Part shown: positions 6,756 through 14,651 of the stretch, piece by piece
How positions within the stretch are numbered: position 1 is the first letter of the stretch
Layout of the letters: each line of letters begins with the position of its first letter
Source: Rickettsiales bacterium
Lineage (GTDB): Bacteria; Pseudomonadota; Alphaproteobacteria; Rickettsiales; UBA1997
Assembly: GCA_947496905.1 (NCBI GenBank)
Contig: CANMEW010000011.1
Coordinates: 1 to 20,582 of the forward strand
Direction of reading: 5' to 3'
DNA: 20,582 nt
The notes under the pieces: model-generated
What the model saw: only the letters and a program-made list of their open reading frames with translations
What the model was told of the DNA's origin: nothing
The model's database searches: none
Program-made: the position numbers and the translations under genes

Positions 6756-7717
6756 ACTCGTGACCTAAAAAATTTTAACTTTTCCAAATATTCCTGCGGA
6801 TTTTTGATCTTAACCACCGATTCTTTCGGCGTAAAAAACATGTCATGGAGCCTTGTCAGTAAAAAGCGCATCGCTGCCCCAACCAAAGCGATTTTCAAGA
6901 AACTTTTTTCTGCATCAGAAAATTTACGAATGGCTTCGTAGCCACTCATCAGGGATAAAAATTTTTCTTCGACGAAATTATTTTTTTCATCAAAACACCA
7001 AGCATTCGCAGTGATTGCGAAATCGAAAATAAAAGCGTCGGTGGCGGCAAAATAAAAATCGATTACCCCGGAAAGCTTCCCATTTTCATCGAAAAAAACA
7101 TTGTCTGGGAATAAATCGGAGTGAATTGCGGCAGCAGGCAAATCATGGCGCCACGCACTTCCAAGAAAATCTAAATTCTGAGAAATTTCCTCATTTAAAT
7201 CGCGTTGGTAGCTTTCCAATAAGTGCTCGAACTTAGAAAATAAAGCTCTCCAGCCATTAATTCCCAAATCATTTTTTCGGCTCATTGCAAAATCTGACGC
7301 CGCCAAATGAAGCTGCGCTGAAATTTTTCCAACTTCAAAACAATGGGTTGGAGTGATGCTGTTGTAGTAGCCATCATCTTGAGGCCTTAATGTTGCTCCA
7401 CTTAAAAAAGTGACGATTGAAGATTGTTTTTCTTTTAAGTCGGAAATGATTGATCCGAATTTGTTGGTAATTGGGGTAGGGCAGTGGATGTTTTTTTTGG
7501 CCAGATGAAGCTTAAAATTTACAAAAAATGGTAGGTCATTTTTGTCGATTCTCGATTCAAAAATTGTAAGAATGAAGCGGCTAACACTGGTTTCGAGAAT
7601 GAAATTTGAATTGTCGATTCCTTCGGTGATTTCTTTGAAATCGATCAATTCTCCAAGTTGGTAATTCCGCAAATGAGTGGCAATTTCTTGCTTGGTTAGC
7701 TTGGTGTGGACTGCCAT
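6752..7717 (-). CDS. thrB: Homoserine kinase ThrB (APH-fold type)
   Basis: ThrB phosphorylates L-homoserine with ATP, the step before threonine synthase. The 321-residue protein is of the aminoglycoside-phosphotransferase-fold type usual in alphaproteobacteria, not the GHMP-kinase type of E. coli. It opens MAVHTKLTKQEI and has the family's EGIDNSNFIL at 32-41, RFILTIFE at 47-54, DLPFFVNFKLHLA at 61-73 and HCPTPI at 78-83. The catalytic loop is IHSDLFPDNVFFD at 198-210 (D201, N206), followed by the metal-binding GVIDFYFAATD at 217-227 (D220). Its ATG overlaps the upstream gene's TAA by one base (TAATG) and its end overlaps pgeF, giving a compact operon. Threonine synthase and homoserine dehydrogenase genes are not in the window. 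Confidence 0.95.
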   Translation of the reverse strand: MAVHTKLTKQEIATHLRNYQLGELIDFKEITEGIDNSNFILETSVSRFILTIFESRIDKNDLPFFVNFKLHLAKKNIHCPTPITNKFGSIISDLKEKQSSIVTFLSGATLRPQDDGYYNSITPTHCFEVGKISAQLHLAASDFAMSRKNDLGINGWRALFSKFEHLLESYQRDLNEEISQNLDFLGSAWRHDLPAAAIHSDLFPDNVFFDENGKLSGVIDFYFAATDAFIFDFAITANAWCFDEKNNFVEEKFLSLMSGYEAIRKFSDAEKSFLKIALVGAAMRFLLTRLHDMFFTPKESVVKIKNPQEYLEKLKFFRSRV

Positions 7718-8532
7718 TATTTTTTCTCCTCCTCTAGCTTAGATTTTTCTAAACCTTTGCTCCATATGGCATTAGACCGGATATTGCCTGCCCATGAATT
7801 AGATTTTTTTTGCAACGGATCAACTTTCTCCTGAAATGTTGGAAGGCGAATTTTCTTCACTATTTCGCTGGTGAGACGAGCAATTTCTGGATCAATTTTT
7901 GCTCTAATTTTTGGATTAAAAATTTTCTCTAAGAAATTGGTGCTATTGGCAAAAAATTCCATGACATCAGACGTGGTAAAGCTCCCGCTGGCATTAACAT
8001 TGCGAGAGATGCTGAGTAGCTCGAAGTAACGAGCAAAAAGTTCAGACAGAAATTGGCTCGGCTTGTAAAGCTTTAGAGCGTCGATCATCAGTCTTTTTAT
8101 TTCACCCTTCAGCACCAGACTTTGCGGTTCCCGATTCTTCATGTCGAAACCAATCGCCTTCCTAAAATCTTCCCCAAAATTAATTCCACTTTCAAATTCA
8201 AGGGCATGCGCCATCTCGTGCGCCATCAGGTTATGCGACAAGTTGCGCAAAATGATTTTTGGTAAATTTACGCGCAAAAATTGCCCCCTGCTTTCGTCGT
8301 AATAATTTCTCTGTTCAGTGAGGAAGCATCCAAGATTGGTATCCCAACCGTTAATAAATTTTATTTCAAAACGAAGCTGCTTTTCTTTGAGCTTGGTAAG
8401 AATTAAGTCTAGACCATCTTTGAAGAGTTCGATGCGGTAGAGGTCGCAAAAATTTCTTAAAAATTTTTCTACGCTCTCACTGTTCTCACAGTCAATTTGT
8501 GGCGCGATTATTCGGTGTAAAAATTCCGTCAT
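7717..8532 (-). CDS. Putative zinc metallopeptidase-like protein (HExxH), unrecognised family
   Basis: The 271-residue protein carries the zinc-peptidase motif AHEMAHALEFESG at 104-116 (H105, E106, H109). A second conserved-looking motif, SELFARYFELL at 163-173, follows; its Glu164 is a good candidate for the third zinc ligand, as in gluzincins where a Glu lies some 25-60 residues downstream. No signal peptide or membrane segment is seen, so it is probably cytosolic. The C-terminus is basic and polar (KSNSWAGNIRSNAIWSKG, ending KLEEEKK). It is the first gene of an operon with thrB and pgeF (TAATG overlap with thrB) and is divergent from nrdA. I cannot name the family, and its relation to threonine synthesis or wall editing is unclear. 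It could also be a catalytically inactive relative. Confidence 0.7.
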   Translation of the reverse strand: MTEFLHRIIAPQIDCENSESVEKFLRNFCDLYRIELFKDGLDLILTKLKEKQLRFEIKFINGWDTNLGCFLTEQRNYYDESRGQFLRVNLPKIILRNLSHNLMAHEMAHALEFESGINFGEDFRKAIGFDMKNREPQSLVLKGEIKRLMIDALKLYKPSQFLSELFARYFELLSISRNVNASGSFTTSDVMEFFANSTNFLEKIFNPKIRAKIDPEIARLTSEIVKKIRLPTFQEKVDPLQKKSNSWAGNIRSNAIWSKGLEKSKLEEEKK

Positions 8533-8564
8533 TAGTTACCAATCATAGAAAAAAGTTTTCGCTG

Positions 8565-8593
8565 TGGACAATTAATTTTGCCAAAAATAAAAA
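8565..8593 (+). promoter_or_regulatory. Candidate sigma70-type promoter of nrdA
   Basis: TGGACA (8565-8570) resembles a -35 box, and 17 bp later TAAAAA (8588-8593) resembles a -10 box (4 of 6). The spacing is ideal and the position, immediately before the NrdR boxes and about 115 bp from the nrdA start, fits a repressible promoter. The -10 match is modest, so this is a candidate only. Confidence 0.4.
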
Positions 8594-8600
8594 TCTCAAA

Positions 8601-8649
8601 AAACAATATGTAGTGTGGTTTTACTTAGAAATACCACTAGATGTAGTTA
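8601..8649 (+). promoter_or_regulatory. Putative NrdR operator: one strong and one weaker box upstream of nrdA
   Basis: AAACAATATGTAGTGT (8601-8616) matches the NrdR-box consensus (ACACWAWATVTWGTGT-like) at about 15 of 16 positions, allowing the degenerate ones. A weaker copy, CCACTAGATGTAGTTA (8634-8649), matches about 11-12. The boxes start 33 bp apart, close to three helical turns; the usual spacing is 31-32. NrdR is the ATP/dATP-sensing repressor of ribonucleotide reductase genes, and tandem boxes just after the promoter are its normal arrangement. The position before nrdA supports the call. The nrdR gene itself is not in the window. Confidence 0.7.
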
Positions 8650-8709
8650 GAGCGCGGTTAGAAGCCAAAGAGATGCCATCGAATAGATCAATCTAATTTT
8701 TCCTTAAAA

Positions 8710-10581
8710 ATGTCCAAGAAGCCAGTTGCAAAAACGTCAAAAGCAGAAGTTCTAAAAAAGAAATCCAATCAAAAATTCACAGTTCAAATTGATCCAAAAA
8801 AAGATCATAAGCTGAGCAACTTTGGCAAAGCAGTTTTAAAAGATCGCTACTTAATGCCAGGTGAATCTTACCAAGATTTATTCGCACGTGTCGCCGCATA
8901 TTACGCTGATGATCAAGATCACGCCAATCGTCTTTACGACTATATTTCGAATCTGTGGTTCATGCCCGCTACACCAATTCTAAGCAATGGTGGCACTGAT
9001 CGCGGACTTCCCATTTCCTGTTTTTTGAATGAATCCTCAGACTCTCTCGAAGGAATTGTTAGTCTGTGGAATGAGAATGTTTGGCTTGCCTCAAAGGGTG
9101 GCGGCATTGGCAGTTACTGGGGAAATCTGCGTTCAATCGGAGAATCTGTGCGCGGCAATGGCAAAACTTCCGGCATCGTTCCATTCATCAAAGTGATGGA
9201 TTCGCAAACTTTAGCAATTTCACAAGGCAGCCTCAGGCGCGGTTCGGCAGCAGTTTATTTGCCGATTCATCATCCAGAAATTGAAGAATTCATCGACATT
9301 CGTCGTCCAAATGGTGGAGATCCAAACCGTCGCTCCCTTAACCTGCATCATGGAGTTGCGGTTACCGACGAATTTATGAAAGCGGTTGAAAAGGACGGAG
9401 AATTTCACCTCAGAAGTCCGCACAGCAATCAATCTGTTGAGGTTGTGAAGGCGCGTGCTTTGTGGATTAAGCTACTAACTACTCGAGTTGAAACTGGTGA
9501 ACCTTACATTCTTTTTATTGACGCTGTTAACCGCGCAATTCCAGAGCATCACAAAAAACTTGGTCTCAATGTTAAGACCTCAAATCTGTGCAGCGAAATT
9601 ACTCTTCCAACTGGAATTGATCATTTGGGGAAAGACCGAACAGCCGTGTGCTGCCTGTCTTCACTCAATGTAGAATTTTACGATGAATGGAAAGATAACC
9701 CAAAAATCATCGAAGATGTAATGCGTTTTCTAGACAATGTTTTACAAGATTTCATCGAAAAAGCGCCGGAAACAATGTCTAAGGCGAAATATTCTGCGAT
9801 GCGTGAACGTAGTGTTGGTCTTGGCGTGATGGGCTTTCACTCATTTCTGCAAAGCAAAAATGTTCCGATGGAATCGGCGATGAGCAAAGTTTGGAATAAG
9901 AAAATTTTTCAATTCATTAAGCAGGGAGTAGATCGCGCTTCAAAATTATTGGCGAAAGAAAGAGGCTCTTGCCTTGATGCCGTTGATGCTGGCGTTGAAG
10001 AAAGATTTTCTAATAAAATGGCGATTGCTCCAACCGCTTCTATTTCAATCATTGCCAATAATTCTTCCCCAGGAATCGAGCCTTTCGCCGCCAATTCTTT
10101 CACGCAAAAAACTCTCACCGGATCCTTCAATGTTCGGAATAAAAATTTGGTAAAATTGCTCGAATCAAAAGGCAAAAACACCGAAGACATCTGGTCGCTA
10201 ATTACCATCCATGAAGGCTCGGTGCAGCATTTAGATTTTCTCGATGAGCATGAGAAATTGGTCTTCAAAACCGCGCAAGAAATTGATCAAAGATGGATGA
10301 TTGATCTTTCTGCCGAGCGTCAGGAATACATTTGCCAAGCGCAAAGTTTGAATGTCTTTTTACCGGGAGATGTTTCTAAAAAATCTTTGCATGAAATCCA
10401 TTTTAGAGCTTGGCAAAAAGGTCTGAAAAGTCTTTACTATTGCCGCTCTACATCAGTTCAAAGGGCAGACAAAGTTTCTCACAAGCTTGAAAATGAAGAA
10501 CTTTTTAAGAAGGAAATTTTGCCTGAAAGTGAAGTGACTGCTGGGGAAGATAAGTATGACGAGTGTTTGGCCTGCCAGTAA
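8710..10581 (+). CDS. nrdA: Class I ribonucleotide reductase, large (alpha) subunit, without ATP cone
   Basis: NrdA reduces ribonucleoside diphosphates to deoxy forms and needs the radical-generating NrdB subunit. The 623-residue protein is much shorter than E. coli NrdA (761), because the N-terminal ATP-cone is missing: the catalytic barrel begins near residue 35. Active-site residues are visible: Cys104 in PISCFLN, the N-x-C-x-E triad in SNLCSEI (N292, C294, E296), Cys314/315 in CCLSSLN, the Tyr-Tyr dyad YYC at 576-577, which marks class I, and the C-terminal redox pair ECLACQ (C619, C622). The substrate and phosphate loops PTASISIIANNSSPGIEP are intact. The ATG at 8710 has no clear Shine-Dalgarno. 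A candidate NrdR operator lies upstream and a hairpin terminator downstream. nrdB is not adjacent. Confidence 0.95.
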   Translation: MSKKPVAKTSKAEVLKKKSNQKFTVQIDPKKDHKLSNFGKAVLKDRYLMPGESYQDLFARVAAYYADDQDHANRLYDYISNLWFMPATPILSNGGTDRGLPISCFLNESSDSLEGIVSLWNENVWLASKGGGIGSYWGNLRSIGESVRGNGKTSGIVPFIKVMDSQTLAISQGSLRRGSAAVYLPIHHPEIEEFIDIRRPNGGDPNRRSLNLHHGVAVTDEFMKAVEKDGEFHLRSPHSNQSVEVVKARALWIKLLTTRVETGEPYILFIDAVNRAIPEHHKKLGLNVKTSNLCSEITLPTGIDHLGKDRTAVCCLSSLNVEFYDEWKDNPKIIEDVMRFLDNVLQDFIEKAPETMSKAKYSAMRERSVGLGVMGFHSFLQSKNVPMESAMSKVWNKKIFQFIKQGVDRASKLLAKERGSCLDAVDAGVEERFSNKMAIAPTASISIIANNSSPGIEPFAANSFTQKTLTGSFNVRNKNLVKLLESKGKNTEDIWSLITIHEGSVQHLDFLDEHEKLVFKTAQEIDQRWMIDLSAERQEYICQAQSLNVFLPGDVSKKSLHEIHFRAWQKGLKSLYYCRSTSVQRADKVSHKLENEELFKKEILPESEVTAGEDKYDECLACQ

Positions 10582-10617
10582 TAAATTTAAACTTTGTTGA
10601 AATTTGCCGCTGGCTGA

Positions 10618-10666
10618 ATTGCTACGCGCGTAATGAATACGCGCATTCGCAATGTTTTTATTTTTT
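10618..10666 (+). terminator. Rho-independent terminator after nrdA
   Basis: A 7-bp perfect stem GCGCGTA/TACGCGC (10626-10632 and 10638-10644, loop of 5) is extended across a small internal loop by ATTGC/GCAAT (10618-10622 and 10649-10653). A T-rich run at 10655-10666 follows. It lies 36 bp after the nrdA stop and before metC, so nrdA is probably a single-gene unit. Confidence 0.75.
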
Positions 10667-10683
10667 AATAAGGAATTGTAAAA

Positions 10684-11883
10684 ATGGAAAAAAAAATACA
10701 GGAAGCAACTCGCATAATTCACGCTGGGCGTGATCCAAAAGAGCAGGGCTGGATGGTGAATCCTCCGATTTACCAAAGTTCAACAATTGTTTTTCCGGCG
10801 CTGAAAGACTTAATCTACGCTGAGCGCGGCTATTCCAACAATGATTTAGTTCAACCTTACGAATTAAAATATGGTCGCTACGGAACTCAAACTAACTTCG
10901 CGCTTGAAAAGGCGGTTACTGACATTGAAGGCGGCTACAACACCTTCGTAACCTCTTCTGGCGCGGCGGCAATTAACACTGCTCTTGTCGCTTTCTTGAA
11001 GCAAGGTGACCACATGCTCGTAGTTGACAGCACTTACTCCCCAACTCGCAGTTTCGCGGATAAATTCCTCAAAAAATTTGGCGTTGAAACTACCTACTAC
11101 GACCCGCTAATTGGCGAGGACATCAAAAAGTTGATCAAAAAAAATACTAAAGTGATTTTCATGGAAAGTCCGGGGTCTCTAACCTTTGAGGTGCAAGATG
11201 TTGCGGCAATTTGCAAAGTCGCAAAAAAGCACGGAATTGTCACCATCATGGATAATTCTTGGGCGAGCGGCATTTATTTTAAACCTTTAGAACATGGTGT
11301 GGATATCTCTGTGATGGCATTGACCAAATATATTAACGGTCATTCTGACATGATGATGGGTTCAATCACGGTGCAGGAAAAACATTTCCGCGTAATGTAT
11401 GAATCATTCCGCTACATGGCTGTAACCGCAGCTCCCTTCACTTCTTACATGGTTCAACGCGGACTAAGAACTTCAAAAATTCGCATGGATCATTGTTTTA
11501 AATCTGGCATTGAAATGGCCACTTGGCTTGAAGGTCGTCCGGAAGTTGAAAAAGTTTTTTACCCAGCTTTGGAATCGGATGCTGGTCACAAATTGTGGAA
11601 GCGCGATTTCACTGGTGCCGCAGGGTTGTTCACCATCATTCTCGATCGGAAATATTCCAACGAATCTCTCGCCAGAATGGTGGACAAGCTTCACTATTAC
11701 GGCATGGGCTATTCTTGGGGTGGTTACGAATCTCTAATTCTACCGGTTGATCCAACGGGAGTCAGAACTGCAACAAAATGGCCGCACAGCAACAAAACTT
11801 GCCTACGCATCAATATTGGCTTGGAAGATGTCGAAGATCTAAAAGATGACCTCGAATCAGGATTTAAAAGGCTGAGAAAATAG
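10684..11883 (+). CDS. metC: Cystathionine beta-lyase-type PLP enzyme (MetC family)
   Basis: The 399-residue protein belongs to the Cys/Met-metabolism PLP-dependent enzymes and looks most like MetC, which cleaves cystathionine to homocysteine, pyruvate and ammonia. PLP-site landmarks are YGRYGT at 63-68, SSGAAA at 91-96, DNSWASG at 190-196 (D190), and the Schiff-base lysine K215 in ALTKYINGHSDMMMG. The C-terminal GYSWGGYESL with GVRTATKWPHSNKTCLRINI is typical of MetC. A good Shine-Dalgarno (AAGGA, 10670-10674) sits 9 nt before the ATG, unusual for this window. The start follows the nrdA terminator, so it probably has its own promoter. Cystathionine gamma-synthase or sulfhydrylase activity cannot be excluded from sequence, but the MetC-type C-terminal motif favours beta-lyase. 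Confidence 0.88.
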   Translation: MEKKIQEATRIIHAGRDPKEQGWMVNPPIYQSSTIVFPALKDLIYAERGYSNNDLVQPYELKYGRYGTQTNFALEKAVTDIEGGYNTFVTSSGAAAINTALVAFLKQGDHMLVVDSTYSPTRSFADKFLKKFGVETTYYDPLIGEDIKKLIKKNTKVIFMESPGSLTFEVQDVAAICKVAKKHGIVTIMDNSWASGIYFKPLEHGVDISVMALTKYINGHSDMMMGSITVQEKHFRVMYESFRYMAVTAAPFTSYMVQRGLRTSKIRMDHCFKSGIEMATWLEGRPEVEKVFYPALESDAGHKLWKRDFTGAAGLFTIILDRKYSNESLARMVDKLHYYGMGYSWGGYESLILPVDPTGVRTATKWPHSNKTCLRINIGLEDVEDLKDDLESGFKRLRK

Positions 11884-12010
11884 CGATTTTTCCCGTTCGT
11901 CCTCCGCTTTGTCGAAGAATTAACCTTCTCCCCATTTGCCATTCGACTGTTTCGCTGTTCGCGATTAGCTCACGTCTCAGGCTGAAGGCGCGAACGGAGA
12001 AATTAATTTT

Positions 12011-13114
12011 ATGTCTAGACCCCTGATGCATCTCTACTTCCTCAAGCGCGTCCTCCTCATTTTTCCCACCATCTTCATCATCATGCTGGTTAATTTCGCG
12101 ATCATCCAAACCGCTCCTGGTGGGCCGGTGGAACGATTTTTGGCGCAGATGAATCACGTCACGAAAGTTGGTGGGGAAGTTTCTGATTTTTCACAAAACC
12201 CTCTCAGCGCTAAAAGTTTCACCAGTGATTCAAGCTTGAAATATCAAGGTTCTCAAGGAGTTGATCCAGAAATTATTGCTAAAATCGAAAAACTTTACGG
12301 CTTCGATTTACCTCTCTGGCAGCGCTTCTGGATGATGATGAAAAAATTTCTAACCTTCGATTTTGGCGAGAGTTTCTACCAAGATAAAAAAATTTTAGAC
12401 TTACTCAGCGATAAGCTGCCAGTCTCGATCTCCATCGGTCTTTGGACAACGCTTCTGGTCTATTTAATTTCAATTCCGCTCGGCATCAAAAAGGCGGTGA
12501 GAGACGGCTCTAAATTTGATTTATGGACCAGTAGCATCGTAATTTTTTTACACGCAATTCCATCATTTCTTTTTGCGATTCTACTAATCGTACTTTTTTC
12601 CGGCGGAAATTTTCTTAATATTTTTCCCTTACGCGGGCTGGTTTCAGAAAATTTTCACGAGCTAGTTTGGTGGAAAAAAATTCTCGATTATTTCTGGCAC
12701 ATGGCACTCCCAATTACTGCGATGGTAATTGGCGGTTTTGCGTCGCTGACATTTTTCTGTAAAAATTCCTTTCTTGAAGAGATCAATAAGCAGTATGTTC
12801 TAGCCGCTTACGCTAAGGGCTTGAACCGTAATCAAGTTTTATATCGGCATGTGTTTCGTAATGCCATGATGATCGTAATTGCTGGATTACCCTCGGCGCT
12901 AATTGGAATTTTATTCACTAGTTCAATGCTGATTGAGGTGATTTTCTCTTTGGATGGAATTGGTTTACTTGGCTACGAAGCAGTCTTGTCTCGTGACTAC
13001 CCGCTAATGTTTTCTACTCTCTACATTTTCACTCTGCTTGGACTTGTGACCAACATCATCAGCGATTTCACCTACAGAATCATCGATCCGCGCGTTAATT
13101 TCGACAAAGTTTAA
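12011..13114 (+). CDS. yejB: Peptide/microcin C-type ABC transporter permease YejB
   Basis: This is an inner-membrane permease of the DppB/OppB family, closest in layout to YejB (about 364 residues; here 367), which with YejA, YejE and YejF imports peptides. The N-terminus YFLKRVLLIFPTIFIIMLVNFAIIQTAPGGPVERFLAQ (around 9-46; membrane segment 14-33, then APGGPVE) is characteristic of YejB. Further membrane segments lie around 137-159, 174-197, 230-250, 287-310 and 331-352. The EAA loop, where the ATPase docks, is at about 262-285 (LAAYAKGLNRNQVLYRHVF). A Shine-Dalgarno GGAG at 11996-11999 precedes the ATG by 11 nt. No yejE, yejF or yejA follows; instead the next gene is a CBS-domain protein starting one base after the stop. 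Partner genes must be elsewhere if it works. Confidence 0.9.
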   Translation: MSRPLMHLYFLKRVLLIFPTIFIIMLVNFAIIQTAPGGPVERFLAQMNHVTKVGGEVSDFSQNPLSAKSFTSDSSLKYQGSQGVDPEIIAKIEKLYGFDLPLWQRFWMMMKKFLTFDFGESFYQDKKILDLLSDKLPVSISIGLWTTLLVYLISIPLGIKKAVRDGSKFDLWTSSIVIFLHAIPSFLFAILLIVLFSGGNFLNIFPLRGLVSENFHELVWWKKILDYFWHMALPITAMVIGGFASLTFFCKNSFLEEINKQYVLAAYAKGLNRNQVLYRHVFRNAMMIVIAGLPSALIGILFTSSMLIEVIFSLDGIGLLGYEAVLSRDYPLMFSTLYIFTLLGLVTNIISDFTYRIIDPRVNFDKV

Positions 13115-13115
13115 A

Positions 13116-14420
13116 ATGGACGACATCTCAGGTTTTTACTTAGTGGCATCAGGAATTTTGGTTTTTCTGGCGGCGATTTTTTCCTGCTCAGAAACCGCTG
13201 TTACTGCCGCATCTCGTGCAAAAATTCATCGCTTGGCAAGTGAAGGAAGCGCTCGTGCAAAAAAATTAGAAAGGCTTTTGCTGCAGCGCGAAAAAGTGGT
13301 GAGCTCAATGTTGGTAGGGAACAACGCCATCAGCATTCTTGCCTCAGCCCTAACAACCAGCGCTTTAATAAAATTTTTTGGTGAGGTTGGTTTAATTTAC
13401 GCCACCATAATCATGACAATTTTGGTGCTTATTTTTTCTGACATCGCACCAAAAACTTTTGCGTTAAAATCGCCAGACAAAATCGCCTTGTTTCTTGCCC
13501 CCACAATTACCTTCTTGGTAAAAATTCTTTTCCCCTTCACCCACTTAATTCAGAAAATTGTCGATTTCATCGTCGATCCCTTCTTCTCCAAATCGAAAAA
13601 AAAATCCAAAGAAACTGAATTCGAAGAAATCCGCGACGCCGTTGATCTCAAGCACAAAGAGGGTGTAATTTTTAAATATGACAAAGACCTAATTGACGGT
13701 GTGCTCGATTTATCCGACACCGAAATCAGTGAGATCATGGTGCATCGTAAGGAAATCGAATCGATTAACATCGACTTGCCAATTGCAGAAGTCGTGAAGC
13801 AGGCGCTTGCAATAAGTTACACGCGCATCCCTTTGTGGCGCGGCAACAAGGAGAATATCGTGGCAATTTTGAATGTCAGAAAATTGCTCAAGGCGCTACA
13901 TTTTCACCAAGGTTTTGGGAAGAAAAATTTGGAAAAATTTGAGCTCGCCTCCGCTACTTCGGAACCATGGTTTGTGCCAGCAGGCAATACTTTGCGTTCA
14001 CAACTTTTTGCCTTCAGAAAAAAGAGAAAAAGATTCGCTTTGGTCATTGATGAATATGGCTCACTTCTTGGGCTGGTAACGCTTGAGGATATTTTGGAAG
14101 AAATTGTAGGGGAAATAAAAGAGCAGGAAGATGCGGCGGAAATTAACATCATTAAGATCAAATCAGGCGCTTACAAAATTGCTGGAAAAACCTTAATTCG
14201 TGACATTAATAAAAAGTTGGAATGGGATATTTTGGAAGATGATGACGCCTACAACCTCGCAGCTTTCGTGATTTCAAGCTTGGGCAGAATTCCAGAGGAA
14301 AAAGAAAAATTCACCATCGGCAATTACGACTTCGAAATTCTAAAAAGAAGAAATCACGATCTAATTTTGATGAGGGTGAAGTCTGTAACGAATGCTAATC
14401 TTGCCATCAGTGGCGGTTAA
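13116..14420 (+). CDS. CNNM/CBS-pair membrane protein, HlyC/CorC family
   Basis: The 434-residue protein has the CorB/YfjD-like layout. An N-terminal CNNM (DUF21) membrane domain has helices at about 6-28, 69-89, 92-113 and 123-145 (with SCSETAVTAASRAKI at 23-37 and SDIAPKTFALKSPD at 108-121). Two CBS domains follow (about 195-330), containing IPLWRGNKENIVAILNVRKLL and the conserved VIDEYGSLLGLVTLEDILEEIVGEI (310-334). A C-terminal CorC_HlyC domain covers about 345-425. Such proteins are linked to magnesium/cobalt export or membrane ion homeostasis; haemolysin is a historical name only. It starts one base after the yejB stop (TAAaATG), so translation is probably coupled. A palindromic element begins 20 bp after its stop. 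The transported ion is not determinable from sequence. Confidence 0.9.
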   Translation: MDDISGFYLVASGILVFLAAIFSCSETAVTAASRAKIHRLASEGSARAKKLERLLLQREKVVSSMLVGNNAISILASALTTSALIKFFGEVGLIYATIIMTILVLIFSDIAPKTFALKSPDKIALFLAPTITFLVKILFPFTHLIQKIVDFIVDPFFSKSKKKSKETEFEEIRDAVDLKHKEGVIFKYDKDLIDGVLDLSDTEISEIMVHRKEIESINIDLPIAEVVKQALAISYTRIPLWRGNKENIVAILNVRKLLKALHFHQGFGKKNLEKFELASATSEPWFVPAGNTLRSQLFAFRKKRKRFALVIDEYGSLLGLVTLEDILEEIVGEIKEQEDAAEINIIKIKSGAYKIAGKTLIRDINKKLEWDILEDDDAYNLAAFVISSLGRIPEEKEKFTIGNYDFEILKRRNHDLILMRVKSVTNANLAISGG

Positions 14421-14439
14421 TGGCGCCTCGAAAAATCTA

Positions 14440-14651
14440 GGGAACCTCTGAAAAACCATCCTTTTCGGAAATTTTGTCGTTACCAAATTTTCTCGCGAGC
14501 ACGTACATCAAGGTACGCTTTCCTGCTCAAAAATTTGTTGCCTAGGGATTCGCTTCGCTCATGCCCGTTCTCAGTTAAAAATGCGGTGCATTTTTTCGGC
14601 TTCGCCGTCACTTCGAACTTCTCGAAAAATTTAGGTTTTTCAGAGGTTCCC
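14440..14651. mobile_element. MITE-like palindromic element, copy 1 (212 bp)
   Basis: The element is bounded by perfect 18-bp terminal inverted repeats, GGGAACCTCTGAAAAACC at 14440-14457 and its complement at 14634-14651. It is flanked on both sides by TA (14438-14439 and 14652-14653), consistent with a TA target duplication. It has no room for a transposase. Internal hairpins include CGTAC-ATCAAG-GTACG and AAAAATGC-GGT-GCATTTTT. Much of it is repeated at 20264-20526. It lies between the convergent corC-type gene and thiD, and its right end supplies the G of the thiD stop codon TAG. It may act as a terminator for both. Confidence 0.9.

Noticed and set aside
8499..8696. Short plus-strand frame overlapping the start of the HExxH gene and the nrdA promoter
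   Set aside because: It starts antisense to the HExxH gene and then runs through the promoter and both NrdR-like boxes. It has no Shine-Dalgarno and no recognisable protein, so a regulatory reading is better.
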